Shown here: positions 42,428 through 52,551 of the stretch, piece after piece | Layout of the letters: the number at the start of each line of letters is the position of its first letter | Position numbering within the stretch: position 1 is the stretch's first letter | NCBI GenBank assembly: GCA_963210315.1 | Contig: OY723282.1 | Span: 2,170,001 to 2,234,000, forward strand | Direction: 5' to 3' | Source of the DNA: Rhynchopus euleeides | Lineage: Eukaryota > Euglenozoa > Diplonemea > Diplonemida > Diplonemidae | DNA: 64,000 nt | The notes under the pieces: model-generated | Database searches by the model: none | What the model was told of the DNA's origin: nothing | What the model saw: the letters and a program-made list of their open reading frames with translations, nothing else | Made by a program: the position numbers and the translations under genes

Positions 42428-43084
42428 AGATGGCTGTCCTGACATGCCGGGCACCCCTCCAATGTGGAAACCATGGAGCACCCACTTCTACATCTGACCC
42501 CCCACCCCGATGGGGGGCTTCGCTCTGTGTCAAGCTGTGTCAGCCTGTCTCCTGTTGTGTGAAGCGGCTCACTTTTCTGCGCTTCTGAGCGAAGGCACTC
42601 TGATGTGTTGCAGTGGAGGGCATCAGGGGGTGATTCGGTGTGCCCTGCACCACCCGGTGTTGTTTACAGTTGTTGAGGGGGAGGGGGTGGTGGTGGTGGT
42701 GGTTGTGTGATTTTCCAGAAAAAGCACGGCGATACGCACCCCCGCCCCCCCCCTCCCCGCAAACACACGGTGGACCCCACCCCCTGGAGCGGGGGTCTGG
42801 GGCGGGGGTCATAGCGACCCCCGACATCGGGAGTCTGCACTGCTATTTTTGGTGCCCAGACGACCCCCGATAGCGGGGGTCGGACCCTCGCCAGACCCCC
42901 GCTATTCCGATATCCCAAAAGGGTCTGCCCCGACGTGCGGGAGTCCACCGTGCAAACTACTTTAGATCCCCACATCCCAGTTTCCCCCCCCCCCCCACTT
43001 CCCGTCCCCATCCACCCAGGCATGTCGCTAAGCGGCGACCGTCGACCCAGTGATTTTGGGTTTCCCCCCCCCCCCCCCATAAAA
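42428..43084. other. Intergenic, no gene seen
   Basis: Contains inverted GACCCCCGCTAT / ATAGCGGGGGTC motifs near 42780-42915 and several C homopolymers. No reading frame of interest. Confidence 0.45.
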
Positions 43085-43550
43085 AAGCGTCGACCCAGTG
43101 GAACTGGGTTGACGCTTGGTCGAGGCTTGGAGCGTCGACCCAGTGGAACTGGGTTGCCATTCAAGCCTGGACCAAGCGTCAACCCATTTATTACGCTGGG
43201 TCGACGCTTACCTAGCGTTGACCCGATTACACTGGGTCGACGCTCACCAAGCGTCGACCAAGCGTCAACCCACTTTCACTGGGTCGACGTCGAAGAGAGT
43301 ATGGTTTTGCAGGAACAGATGCTCACTACCGTGGCCTCCGGCGGCTGGGGGGCTCCGCCCCCCAGACCCCCCTGTGGCGTATGTCTCGTACTCAAGTCAT
43401 TCGATTACCACCAGGTCAGGGAATCCAACCACTCCAGTAGCCTCAGGGGGACGCAGCCAACTCACACAGAATCTGTACCCACAATGAACAGATGTTCACT
43501 ACCGTGGCCTCCGGCGGCTGGGGGGCTCTGCCCCCAGACCCCATCTCGCG
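43085..43550 (+). repeat. Dispersed composite repeat: AGCGTCGACCCAGTG fold-back units plus paired hairpin units
   Basis: 43085-43290 holds at least five alternating AGCGTCGACCCAGTG and CACTGGGTCGACGCT motifs, able to fold back on one another. It is followed by TTTTGCAGGAACAGATGCTC and two CCGTGGCCTCCGG hairpin units (43322-43374 and 43495-43543). The order matches 1126-1460. Confidence 0.8.
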
Positions 43551-45093
43551 TGCCCGTCTAGTAACCAAGTCCTTGCGCTTCAACGGCCGTGGCATATCAG
43601 GGGGTAGCGTCGAAATCATGGTCCCGAAAGCCATTTTTTGGGTTTCCTCCGGCACCCGAGGATGGCGCGAGCGGGAGAGGAACCACGGAAGGAACCCAGC
43701 GCCTCACACCGTGCCCACCTCGTGGTCCACCGACGGGAAAAATAGGCAACAACACGAGCGCGCGCGAAGCGCGCGCGAGAAAAATTGACCCCTAGTGTTT
43801 TCCCCCCTGATCCCCCCCCAAAACAGGAGCGTCAACCCACCATATCTCCAAAATCGAAAAGTTAGCGACAGGCCCGGCATCCACCCCCCCACCCCGCCTC
43901 ATTCCCCATGCACCCCCCTTTTTTTTGTAGATGATGTGGTTTTCCGTAAACTTTTTTTGCGTTGTTTCTTTGCCAAACCCCTCCCCCCACCCCGCCCCCA
44001 CCCCCACCCTCCCCAAGTCTTCCAGTTCTGCTTCCTCCGTTTTGGCGATTTCTCCCTTCTCCCTTCCTCCTTCTTGCTCGTTGCGTGTCACCGCATTTCT
44101 GTTGTGTGTATTGCAGGTTGGGTTAGCGTGCTGGCATCGCAGAGTGGCCCCGAGGGTCCATTGTTGTGCACAGTTGTGTGTCGGTGCGATCGTCCCTCTC
44201 CCCCTTTCACGAGGGAGATCGGGTGTGACAAGAATTCAAAAGAAAGGGTTGGAAACGGCACATCTGTGCCTCCAGTCGCGGTGGGGATGACGTTGCCACC
44301 AGGAGGGGTTGGGAGGGTCGATGTGTGGAGCAGGCGCACCTTACCAAAGTAGGTGCGGTAAATTATTACAACCAGCCCAGGCAGGCAGCCAGCAGTAAGT
44401 TGGAGGGGTGGGGGTTCCATTGGGGGGTCACCGATCTTCAGATTTGCACCAGACGCAGTTTTGACGAAAAACACCACGCGGCGAAGCAGAGATGCGTGTG
44501 GGAGCTGTTGCCATATTTTTTCTTGCTTTGGGGGGGTGTGGCAATCGGTGTGTTGTCGACGCACGGGCTGCCCCACACCCCCTCATGGGAGATGGTGGCA
44601 GCGAGAGAGGGGGGGGAAAGCACCGCGATTCGTGTTCTTTGAACACGCTGGTCCTAAATATGGCATCCTTTCATTTTGTTGGGCATTATAAAAATAGAAG
44701 CGACCGCCAGCCCCCGGAGGCGGGCGGGGTGGGTACCCTAGATACAAGGGGGCAATGCTCCACCTGGCAGGACAGTTATTGCCCCCCTTGCTGCAGCAGT
44801 TCCGGGGGTTGGGATGGGGAGGCAATGTCAGGTTCGGCTGCAGCAAACCACACGCCATCCCACCCCTCACCCCTCAACCCACCCGCCCCCCCCCCCCCTT
44901 CGAGCTCAGTGGCTTGCTTTGCCGTTGCTCTGTGTCACGCATCCCACTGTGATGGCCTTTCCCTCAGGGCACTGGTCGTCACCTCTGCGCCTCGAGTGCG
45001 AAGATCCACCTGCAGCCTGAGTCGGTGATGTCTTTACTCTCTTATCCCACACCCACCCCTGGCAGATATCCACACAACACACTACCTACCAAT
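43551..45093. other. Intergenic, no supported gene
   Basis: A hairpin CGCGCGC GAA GCGCGCG lies at about 43760-43778 and matches, in the other orientation, the one at 28687. Long C-rich runs occur at 43865-44020. Frames up to 185 aa overlap each other and look non-coding. Confidence 0.45.
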
Positions 45094-45525
45094 ATGGGGC
45101 ACCGTGACCTGTGGAACTCGCACCCGAAGACCGAGCAGGGTGGCCGCAAGTATGTACTCCACACACTACAACACACGCCATGCGTGCCCTCATGTCCCTG
45201 ATTGTGCCTTGTGGGGGAGGCAAACTTGGCACATTTGGAGGGGTCCACAGAGCGAAGCCCCCTGTGCCTTTGGTCGCGCCCCAGCCCAGAGCCTCTTTGA
45301 GGGCGAGAGGTGGGGGGCGGAGGGGGGGTATTTCTTGTTCTTCGGGCGTGTGCTCGGTCTTGGCGTGTTCTCCGCACACCGGTATCTCCCCCAACACCCC
45401 AACACCTCAACAGGTGCCGCATCTCCGGCAACCACCACGCCCTGATCCGCAAGTACGGTCTGAACATCGACCGTCAGTCGTTCCGTGAGAACGCTGAGAT
45501 GCTGGGGTGGAGGAAGTTCAGCTGA
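45094..45525 (+). CDS. RPS29: 40S ribosomal protein S29 (uS14), two exons
   Basis: Exon 1 is 45094-45149 and exon 2 is 45414-45525. The donor is GTATGT, the acceptor CAACAG, phase 2, and the joint gives Lys19. The product is 55 residues, as expected for this small-subunit protein (56 in human). [12 protein letters not shown] and the signature [12 protein letters not shown] are unmistakable. It sits in the head of the 40S subunit and contacts 18S rRNA. The usual four zinc-binding cysteines are reduced to one: Cys20 is kept, while the other three positions are Ser23, Asp38 and Ser41, so the zinc knuckle should be absent. Whether this is the only S29 gene cannot be seen here. Confidence 0.95.
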
Positions 45526-46059
45526 ACTGCTTTGCCGCACAACCCAGGGTTGCGTGGTGCGTCAAAGAGGACAATGCCTTGCCGTTCGGCATGAAGTACA
45601 GCGGTGCAGCCGCACAGCACCGGGCCAGACTGTCTACAGCCTCCCTGCCTCCGGCACGCTAAGCGCACGGGCAGGATCAGGCAAGGCCTTGCAGGCGGGT
45701 TGGGTCAATCTGCCCAGCCCCGCCTGCTCTGTGCGGCTGCGATGTCTCCTCTAGCACCCCCGCCTCGGGCCCACCCCCCATGGAACCCCTCCCTCGCATC
45801 GCAGCGTGGGCGGGCAGCGCCGCAGTCGGACACGTCAGGGTGAAGGCCAACAACAAGATGGGTGGGGGGGAGCGAGAGGCAGCAAGAGCGAGACAGAGAA
45901 GCTGAGTCATCAGAATAAACACCAGAGGATGGGGTGGCACACCCGCCCCACCCCGCCCCCCTTGCCCCCCCACCCCTGTCTCCGCCCCCCGCCGCAATGG
46001 GGGGGTCGTGCATTCCGATGCCATGTCTGTGCTGCTTTTGCTTCGTGCCCCAATCCTGC
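45526..46059. other. Intergenic between RPS29 and the cysteine-rich gene
   Basis: No gene seen. GC-rich, with C-rich and G-rich runs around 45940-46010. Confidence 0.45.
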
Positions 46060-46290
46060 CCACCACCACCACCAGGTTCCTTCGAACATTCTCAACACCA
46101 ACACAACATGCTCCTTGCTGGCGGCAGTTTCGTCTGTCAAACCTGCCCCGCACCACCACCACCACCACCCACCACCAGGTTCCTTTCGAACACTCCATAC
46201 AGCCTCAACACAAACACCACCAACACCACATATGCTTGCAACATGCACCCTGCTGGCGGCAGCTTCGCTGTCCAGCCTGCCCCGCACCGC
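46060..46290 (+). repeat. Tandem duplication covering the start of the cysteine-rich gene
   Basis: A block of about 115 bp is present twice: CACCAGGTTCCTTCGAACA, CAACACCAACACAACATGCT, TGCTGGCGGCAG.TTCG and CCTGCCCCGCACC at 46070-46155, then a longer version at 46175-46290. The second copy holds the likely start codon and signal peptide. The first contains a matching ATG and signal-like codons that run into (CAC)n. Confidence 0.75.
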
Positions 46291-47536
46291 CGACACCTGC
46301 CTGGGGCAGGCACTCCAGCACTGCGGCTTCGACCTGCATGACAGGCACTGGGGCTGCGGGCCCAGCGCCTCCTCCCCGCTGTGCATCAGGCAGCTCGACT
46401 GCCTGGCGGCTCGGGCCGATGAGTGCTTCAGCGCGACGCCCCTCCACCGCGCCCCTATTGCGGCACCCCTCCGCCTGGACTGCCACAGAGACAGCCTGCG
46501 CAGGTGCGGCGTGGATGTGGAGGCAGACCTCTCTGCGCCCCACACACCCCCGCCCTTCTGCATGAACAACACGCAGGGCTGCCTGGATCAGTGGCGGTGC
46601 ATGCTGTCGGGTGCCAACGGCTGCCTCGGCACCACCGTGTTCCCCGTGTCGCACCTCCCCGCCACCGTGAACCCTGCCTGGTCGGACCGTGTCCACACGG
46701 CGGAGGCCTGCGTGCGGCAGGCCGTGCCGGGCTGTGCGTCCCTCCGCCCCGCCTCGCGCCCCCGCTGCGAGGTGGAGAAGGCATACCGCTGCCTGCAGGG
46801 TGCCGGGGTTGTGTCCGCCGCCACCTCCGGCACCTTTGCCCTGCCCCCCGCCCCGCCTGCCTCGGGGGCTGCCGCTGAGACTGCCGCTGAGTGCACCGCC
46901 AGGCGGGTGGAGGAGTGCGCGGGGGGCCGCGGCGGCGTGGCGTGCGGCAGAAACTCGACGCAGGGCTGCCTGGAGCAGGTGCGGTGCTCGCTGGATGCGT
47001 TCGACGCCTGCCAGGGCACGGGCGGGGCGCAGAGGCGCAGGCTGGAGGCGGGGGTGGACTGCGCGCAGTCGCTGGGCGACACATGTGGCTATGGCGGGGA
47101 GGGGGCGACCGACTCTCAGACGGCGGCGCGTGTCCTCTGCGGGTTCCAGACTATGGTGACGTGCGCGACGAACAGCGATGCCCTGACACGGGTGATGGAC
47201 ACGGCAGAGAGCTGTGTCCGCACCGACGTCATCAAGGGGTGCGGGCTGGATGGCAACCAGGATGCGTACGACGAGGCACTGCTCGAGTGTGCCGCCACCA
47301 ACGCCCTTTCGTGTGCCCAGGCAGCGATGGCCAGCCTGCATGGGCACAGTACCCCTGTCCCAGCTGGTTCTGACGCGGACCTGAGCTGGTGGGTGTACCT
47401 CTGCATCGGTGTGGGTGGTGTCGCGGTGCTTGCCCTCATGGTGGTGGCTGCGTGCTGCCTGTGCAGGGCGCCCCCTGCCGAGGGGAAGCAGGAGGTGAAC
47501 AACAACGGGAACGAGCCCGCTGCTTCCGAGGTGTAG
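46232..47536 (+). CDS. Cysteine-rich type I membrane protein, unknown family
   Basis: The product is 434 aa if it starts at the ATG at 46232, which begins the signal-like segment MLATCTLLAAASLSSLP. The frame is open further upstream but is low-complexity His/Pro there. The ectodomain has about six loose repeats of 45-60 residues, each with paired cysteines in a pattern such as CHRDSLRRCGVD ... FCMNNTQGCLDQWRCML and CTARRVEECAG ... ACGRNSTQGCLEQVRCSL. A transmembrane helix (LSWWVYLCIGVGGVAVLALM and following) is near residues 380-407, with a short polar tail ending NEPAASEV. NTQGCL and NSTQGCL hold possible glycosylation sites. No family is recognised. The architecture suggests a disulphide-bonded surface protein. 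The gene appears to be intronless. Confidence 0.7.
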   Translation: MLATCTLLAAASLSSLPRTADTCLGQALQHCGFDLHDRHWGCGPSASSPLCIRQLDCLAARADECFSATPLHRAPIAAPLRLDCHRDSLRRCGVDVEADLSAPHTPPPFCMNNTQGCLDQWRCMLSGANGCLGTTVFPVSHLPATVNPAWSDRVHTAEACVRQAVPGCASLRPASRPRCEVEKAYRCLQGAGVVSAATSGTFALPPAPPASGAAAETAAECTARRVEECAGGRGGVACGRNSTQGCLEQVRCSLDAFDACQGTGGAQRRRLEAGVDCAQSLGDTCGYGGEGATDSQTAARVLCGFQTMVTCATNSDALTRVMDTAESCVRTDVIKGCGLDGNQDAYDEALLECAATNALSCAQAAMASLHGHSTPVPAGSDADLSWWVYLCIGVGGVAVLALMVVAACCLCRAPPAEGKQEVNNNGNEPAASEV

Positions 47537-49476
47537 GCGTGCCACTCTCCCCCAGGAGGGGGGAAGCAGCAAAGGGCTTTGCAGCCGCTCTCTAGGGCTG
47601 CCGTGTTGGGGAGGTGGGGGGGCTTCGCTCGAACGTGCAGAAAAGTGAACCTCTTATCCTTACCAGCAATATGGGTTGCAACCCGACACACTTTTCGCAG
47701 AGCGAAAGCCCCCCAGGGGGTTTATTGGGGTGTCACAATGATTCCCTGAAAAAAACAATCCCCGCCCCCGTCCTCCTTAACGACGAACGTCAATGAACCA
47801 CCGGAGAAAATGCACAGGTGGGGGTGTCCGAAGACACATTGCCTTGGGCTGATCTTTGCGGCGTTATTTCAGTTTTTGACTTGGCACCGGTTTGCCGGTT
47901 CTCTCGATTTGGCTTCAAAAAACTGGGGTGCCACCATGTGGCTAGGCACACGAGGAACAGCAGCTCCTCTCACCGGGGGCTGCATGGGGCACGGCCCCGT
48001 TTATTTCCAAATCGCTCAGAACTGCTGGTGTTCAATCATCTCGTTCGATCATTGTTTCGCACAAAAACACAGAGCTCGACACGGGCGGTGTGTGTGTGTG
48101 GGGGGGCGAATTCCTTCCAAACCCGCATCGTCTTCTATTCTATTGTCATTCGATTCCATGTTTGACATACCTGGCCTCCTTTCCCTCCACCCCCACCCCC
48201 ACCCCCCACCCCCATCACCCATCCCAGTTTTCTTTGCGCCACATGATTCGGTGTGACTGCCAGAGCCAGGCCCGAAATTCCGATTCTGTGTCCTTGCACC
48301 AACCTGTCTTCCGCTCGCCGTATTTTCACGGTGCGCCACCGCTGCCCATCGCTTTGCCCTTCTCCCATGGTGCTGCCTTCAGACCCAACGGTCTGGTCGT
48401 CACACCGGATTGCAATGCGACCATTATTGTTGGGCCTTTTTGTAGTTTTTTTGAGCACATTTATGATGCGTAAAAGTGTAGGAGTGCTTCCGACGATCCT
48501 GTTCCTTTTCTGTGTGTCTAGCTATCTCGTGTTCACATGTGCTCCACACCCACATCAAAGCAGCAGGCTCTAGGGTGGTGGAAGCGTCAACGCATCATTA
48601 AGGAAGAAGGAAGCACGGTTGCTACGCTTTTGAAGAAAGAAATCGTGAGGTGAGGGAGGGGGGTTCTTCGCTACGATGTCGACAACGGCATACATTTTGG
48701 TGCATTTCCTTGAGACACACTCGTGTGGAGGAATGTGCCGCTTGTCAGGGTTCACTCACCCGCCCGTGCTCCGCACTCACTCACTTTCACTCAGGGAGCG
48801 GCAACGCAACCGAACCCAAGCGAGTGAGTGAGTGACAAGCGAACCTTTCACTCTTTTTGTTGTGATATCTATCATCGTATACCGCCAAAACCAATATCGC
48901 CGAAAACTCGCCGATAGCGGAGACTCCCGAATGAGGGGGTTAGGAATAATATATTCAATATACCACCTGTACCACTGCCTTTGCGGTCAGGACGGTGGTT
49001 GCCATCAGAGGTTGTGATCCCGCTCCACACAAACGGGTTCCCAGGTCTCATACCCCACAAAACCCGAATTCCTTGAGGAAGCAGAACCAGAATCAGAAGT
49101 GAAGCGGCTGAAACCACCGAGCTGTACCGCCTCAGCACAGGCGAAGTATCACAACTCAGGCAGGGATTGCTGCGATGAGCAAGGTTCCGGAGTGCATGAA
49201 AGAGCGGTCTTTTGTAGTACGATTGAATGTTGAGCGACACGCCAGCCCCACACCCCCCCCCCCCCACCCTGCATTTGCAGTGAAGAGAGATCAGGCCGGC
49301 TCTGCCCCCCTTGCCCAGGTTGCTGTTCTGCACCACCGCCGCCACCACACCACGACCCTCCGAATCTTCCTACACCCCCGACACACACACACCCCCACAT
49401 CTCACACCACCTCGTTCCATTGAACCCACCCACCCACCAGGGAAGGGCCGACTGCTGCAGCGGCGCGCAGCGCGCG
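47537..49476. other. Intergenic, no supported gene
   Basis: 48577-48750 holds a diverged copy of the dispersed composite repeat (GTGGAAGCGTCAACGCATCA, CGGTTGCTACGCTTTT, ACACTCGTGTGGAGG). 49155-49195 resembles the upstream end of the ankyrin gene. The DNA before the ATG at 49477 is C/A-rich (ACACAC, CACCCACC), as expected for a splice acceptor or leader region. Confidence 0.45.
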
Positions 49477-52400
49477 ATGGCAGATCTGGAGCCGGCCAGG
49501 GTCTCGGGCGAGACAGGGTCATGGAACGACGACGACAACACGCTGGGGGCGCCGTCGTCTTCGCTGGACGACCACACCCAGCCCGAGAGCTCTGCCGGCA
49601 CCCCGTCGGGCATGGGGCTCACAGCCACACCCCCGACGGGATCCGACTTCCCGAAGGCTGCCCCTGCCCCTGCACCTGTCCCCGCTCCCGCTCCTGCCCC
49701 TGCCCCCGCCCCTGCCCACCCGTATGCGGAGGCCAAGCCGCCGCACGCGATGCAGCCCGCGCCCACCTGGGGAAACAGCTGGGGCGGCGCGTCGTGGGGC
49801 AGCAAGGGCAGCGGCGGCAAAGGGCCTGAACCCGGCACCGACTTCGACAGCGGGAACGGGAAGGGTGGCAATGGGTGGGGCCGGTACGGCGGGCGCGGCG
49901 GGAAGGGCAACGCTGCGATATACCCGCAGCAGCAGCAGCAGCAGCACAACCACCACCACCACCACCACGGCTTCTCGGAGGGCGGGAAGGGGTCTCCCAC
50001 GTCGCCGCCGCCGCCTGCCCTGCACGCCATGCCTGCGCCCCACAATGCGAATGGGCGTGGCGGTGCGGGCCCCTCGCACCCACAGGGGTTCGGCGGCAAG
50101 AAGGGTGGGGGTGGGGGTGCCGTGTTCGCGCAGCAGGGCCCGCCGCAGCAGGCTGGGGGTGGCTACCTGCAGCCCTACCCGCAGTCCGACTGGGACCACC
50201 GGCGCCTGTCGCCCGACGAGATGCAGAGCAAGGTGTCGCCCAACCTGGTGGAGTGCGGCATGCAGGACGGGGCACACGCGCAGCAGGTGCATGACTACGC
50301 GCCTGTGTACCCCGATGCCCATGCAGGGCCTGTGCCGCATGCCATGCAGCCTATGCCGGCACAGCCGATGGTGGCAGCCGCGGGTAGCGCCTCTGCGTCT
50401 GCGTCGACCCGGGCCTACGTGCCGTCGCCGCATGCCGCGCCGTGGGTACCGATGAGCAAAGACCAGACGGTGGGTGGGCTGCAGCAGCAGGAGGCGAAGG
50501 ACGATGCGTATGGCAGTCCTGTGCAGCCTGCTGCGTCCAGGTACGAGCCTCCTGTCGGCATGCCACTCCGCAACGCAGGTATGAAATAATATTATCCGAT
50601 TTCAAGTTTCTGCAGCCAGCTACGTGTAGGTGCAGGGGGCGGGTCGTGAATCAAATTGGGTCCGTGCGGTGCCATCTGCCATGACTGTGTCGCACGTCTC
50701 CACACACACCTCACACAGCCACAGGGGCCGCACCGCCGAGCCCTCACCGCCCGATGCCGCCCACCGCAGTGCAGCCCGCCGCCCGCAGCAACATCGGCCC
50801 TGCCGGGCCGCGGCCCTCTTGGGGGAAGCAGAATGGCGGCAGCGCGCCTGCAGGCGCCAGCACCCCCCCTACACTCCACGCGAGCAACGCGCCACCCACA
50901 CCGGGGCAGGCCGCAGGGACGCCGTCGTCGCCCAAGCAGCTGGAGGCTGCGGCAGACACGACGCCGAAGAGCACGGGGCGTGCGGTATGGCTACCCTTGC
51001 TTGCCTGTGCCTCAGAAACCGGACTCCTGTAAGTGCCAGAGTGCAGCACCCAACGTGCTCGTTTCCTTCTTCCTAACTTCATGCCATTATCGATAATGCT
51101 CGTGGGCTCCACCCCCTCTTCTAATTCTACCCACCCACACACAGACCCTGCCGGCGCAGCTGTCGCCCGTCGGCCTGCCCGTGTGTCTGCCAGAGAACAC
51201 CAGCTGGGCTGACGTCGAGGATGACGAGGACACCTTCCCCGCTGCACGCGTGGAGGAGAAGCAGCAGGTGAAGCAGGTGGGCCCCGCAGTGGCCTGCCAG
51301 GCAACACGTGCCCTGGGCTTCGATAAGCCTGATGACGAGAAGGATGACGACGTCAAGTATGGTTGGGCTTGCCATTCCTTTTTCAGGGTTTCTCGGCGCT
51401 GTGACCCGCCCCCCCGACCCCTTGTGTTGATGCTGGTGCACCACACCCGCCCCGCCAGCAGGCACCTCTCTGGTGCTCTGGTGCGAGCAGCCCCCTGCCA
51501 CATGCACACCTCACCATCATTCTTGCAGGACGTGGGCCAGGCGCACCCCGACGAAGACTAACGACACTGTCGCGGAGCTTCTTGCGAAGATGGCGGCGAA
51601 GCGTGATGCCAACGTCGCGCCCCCGACAGGGGTCACCAGCCCCAAGGCGGATGTGCCGCCGGTGCGGGTGTGCAACCTTCAGAAGCAGAAGATCAAGCGC
51701 ACGCCTGGGCAGGTCACGGGGCACGCCCTGGCTTTCGAGCGCCTGCACGACTGCAGCATCGTCATTTCCGATGCGCTGAAGGAGGTGACGCTGACGGAGT
51801 GCACCGGGTGCTGCGTCTTCCTGGGGCCCACCCGCACGCGCGTGACGGTGCAGAGCTGCACGGACCTGAAGCTGACGTGCATCTCGTCAGAGCTGTCCAT
51901 CACAGGCTCGTCCCGTGTCAGCCTCTCTGCCTATGTCACGGCGCCGCCCGTCGTGTCGGATTCCTCCGACGTCCAGCTGGCGCCGCACGTCACGTCGTGC
52001 CCGCTGCTGGGTGAACTCTTCTCGAAGGCGATGCTGGACCCCACAGCACGCAACAACTACGCTTCTCCCGTCAGCCCTGACGGCGAGCCTGCCACAGGGT
52101 GCGACGTCCTCGATGTATGTGCCTTCGCTGCTCTGTGCCGCTGTGTATCAAACTGTCGCTTTGCAACCAACTTTATGAGGCACCACACAGCTTGCCATTT
52201 CTGAACGAAGGCCCCTCAGTTGTCACCTTTCAGAGCGGGTTGGAGCTGGGTGACAAGGGTCGTTCTGTCATACGTGTGTACAATTGTATCGCGCTCAACA
52301 AAAAGTAGTCCGGAACTGTTCTCCCACAATTGATGGACAGGGTGTCTACATTGAAGCGAATGGAGCACGACGCTGCTCTTGGGTGTGATATATCCACTGC

Positions 52401-52551
52401 CACCTGCATCCCAGCTGCACACAACCTAATACCCAATCAACCTCTTGACAAACCACAGGACGCTCAGCACACCGTGGACATCACCGAGGATGGGTACCCA
52501 ATGCAGACGCTTTCAGACGTCCTGCAGCACCCTGTGGCTCTCGAAGCGTGA
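49477..52551 (+). CDS. TBCC-domain protein, TBCCD1-like, five exons
   Basis: Exons are 49477-50578, 50725-50984, 51145-51356, 51529-52114 and 52459-52551. Donors are GTATGA, GTATGG, GTATGG and GTATGT; every phase matches (1, 0, 2, 0), giving 750 aa. The start is the first ATG in the frame (MADLEPARVSGETG); an upstream exon is not excluded. The first 450 residues are low-complexity: an Ala-Pro repeat, Gly/Trp-rich GNSWGGASWGS, Gln6 and His6 tracts. Exon 3 is acidic. Exon 4 (about residues 565-690) is a TBCC/C-CAP beta-helix (FERLHDCSIVI, VTLTECTGCCVFLGP, VTVQSCTDLKLTCISSEL) followed by APHVTSCPLLGELF and NNYASPV, which resemble TBCCD1. TBCCD1 proteins act at centrosomes and basal bodies in organelle positioning. 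The fold is confident, the subfamily probable. Confidence 0.82.

Noticed and set aside
46205-47572. Minus-strand 455-codon frame opposite the cysteine-rich gene
   Set aside because: Arginine/alanine-rich antisense of a GC-rich coding sequence; the plus strand has the signal peptide, cysteine repeats and transmembrane segment.
49149-50099. Minus-strand 316-codon Gly/Ala/Trp-rich frame
   Set aside because: Antisense of exon 1 of the TBCC-domain gene, which has a phase-consistent five-exon model.
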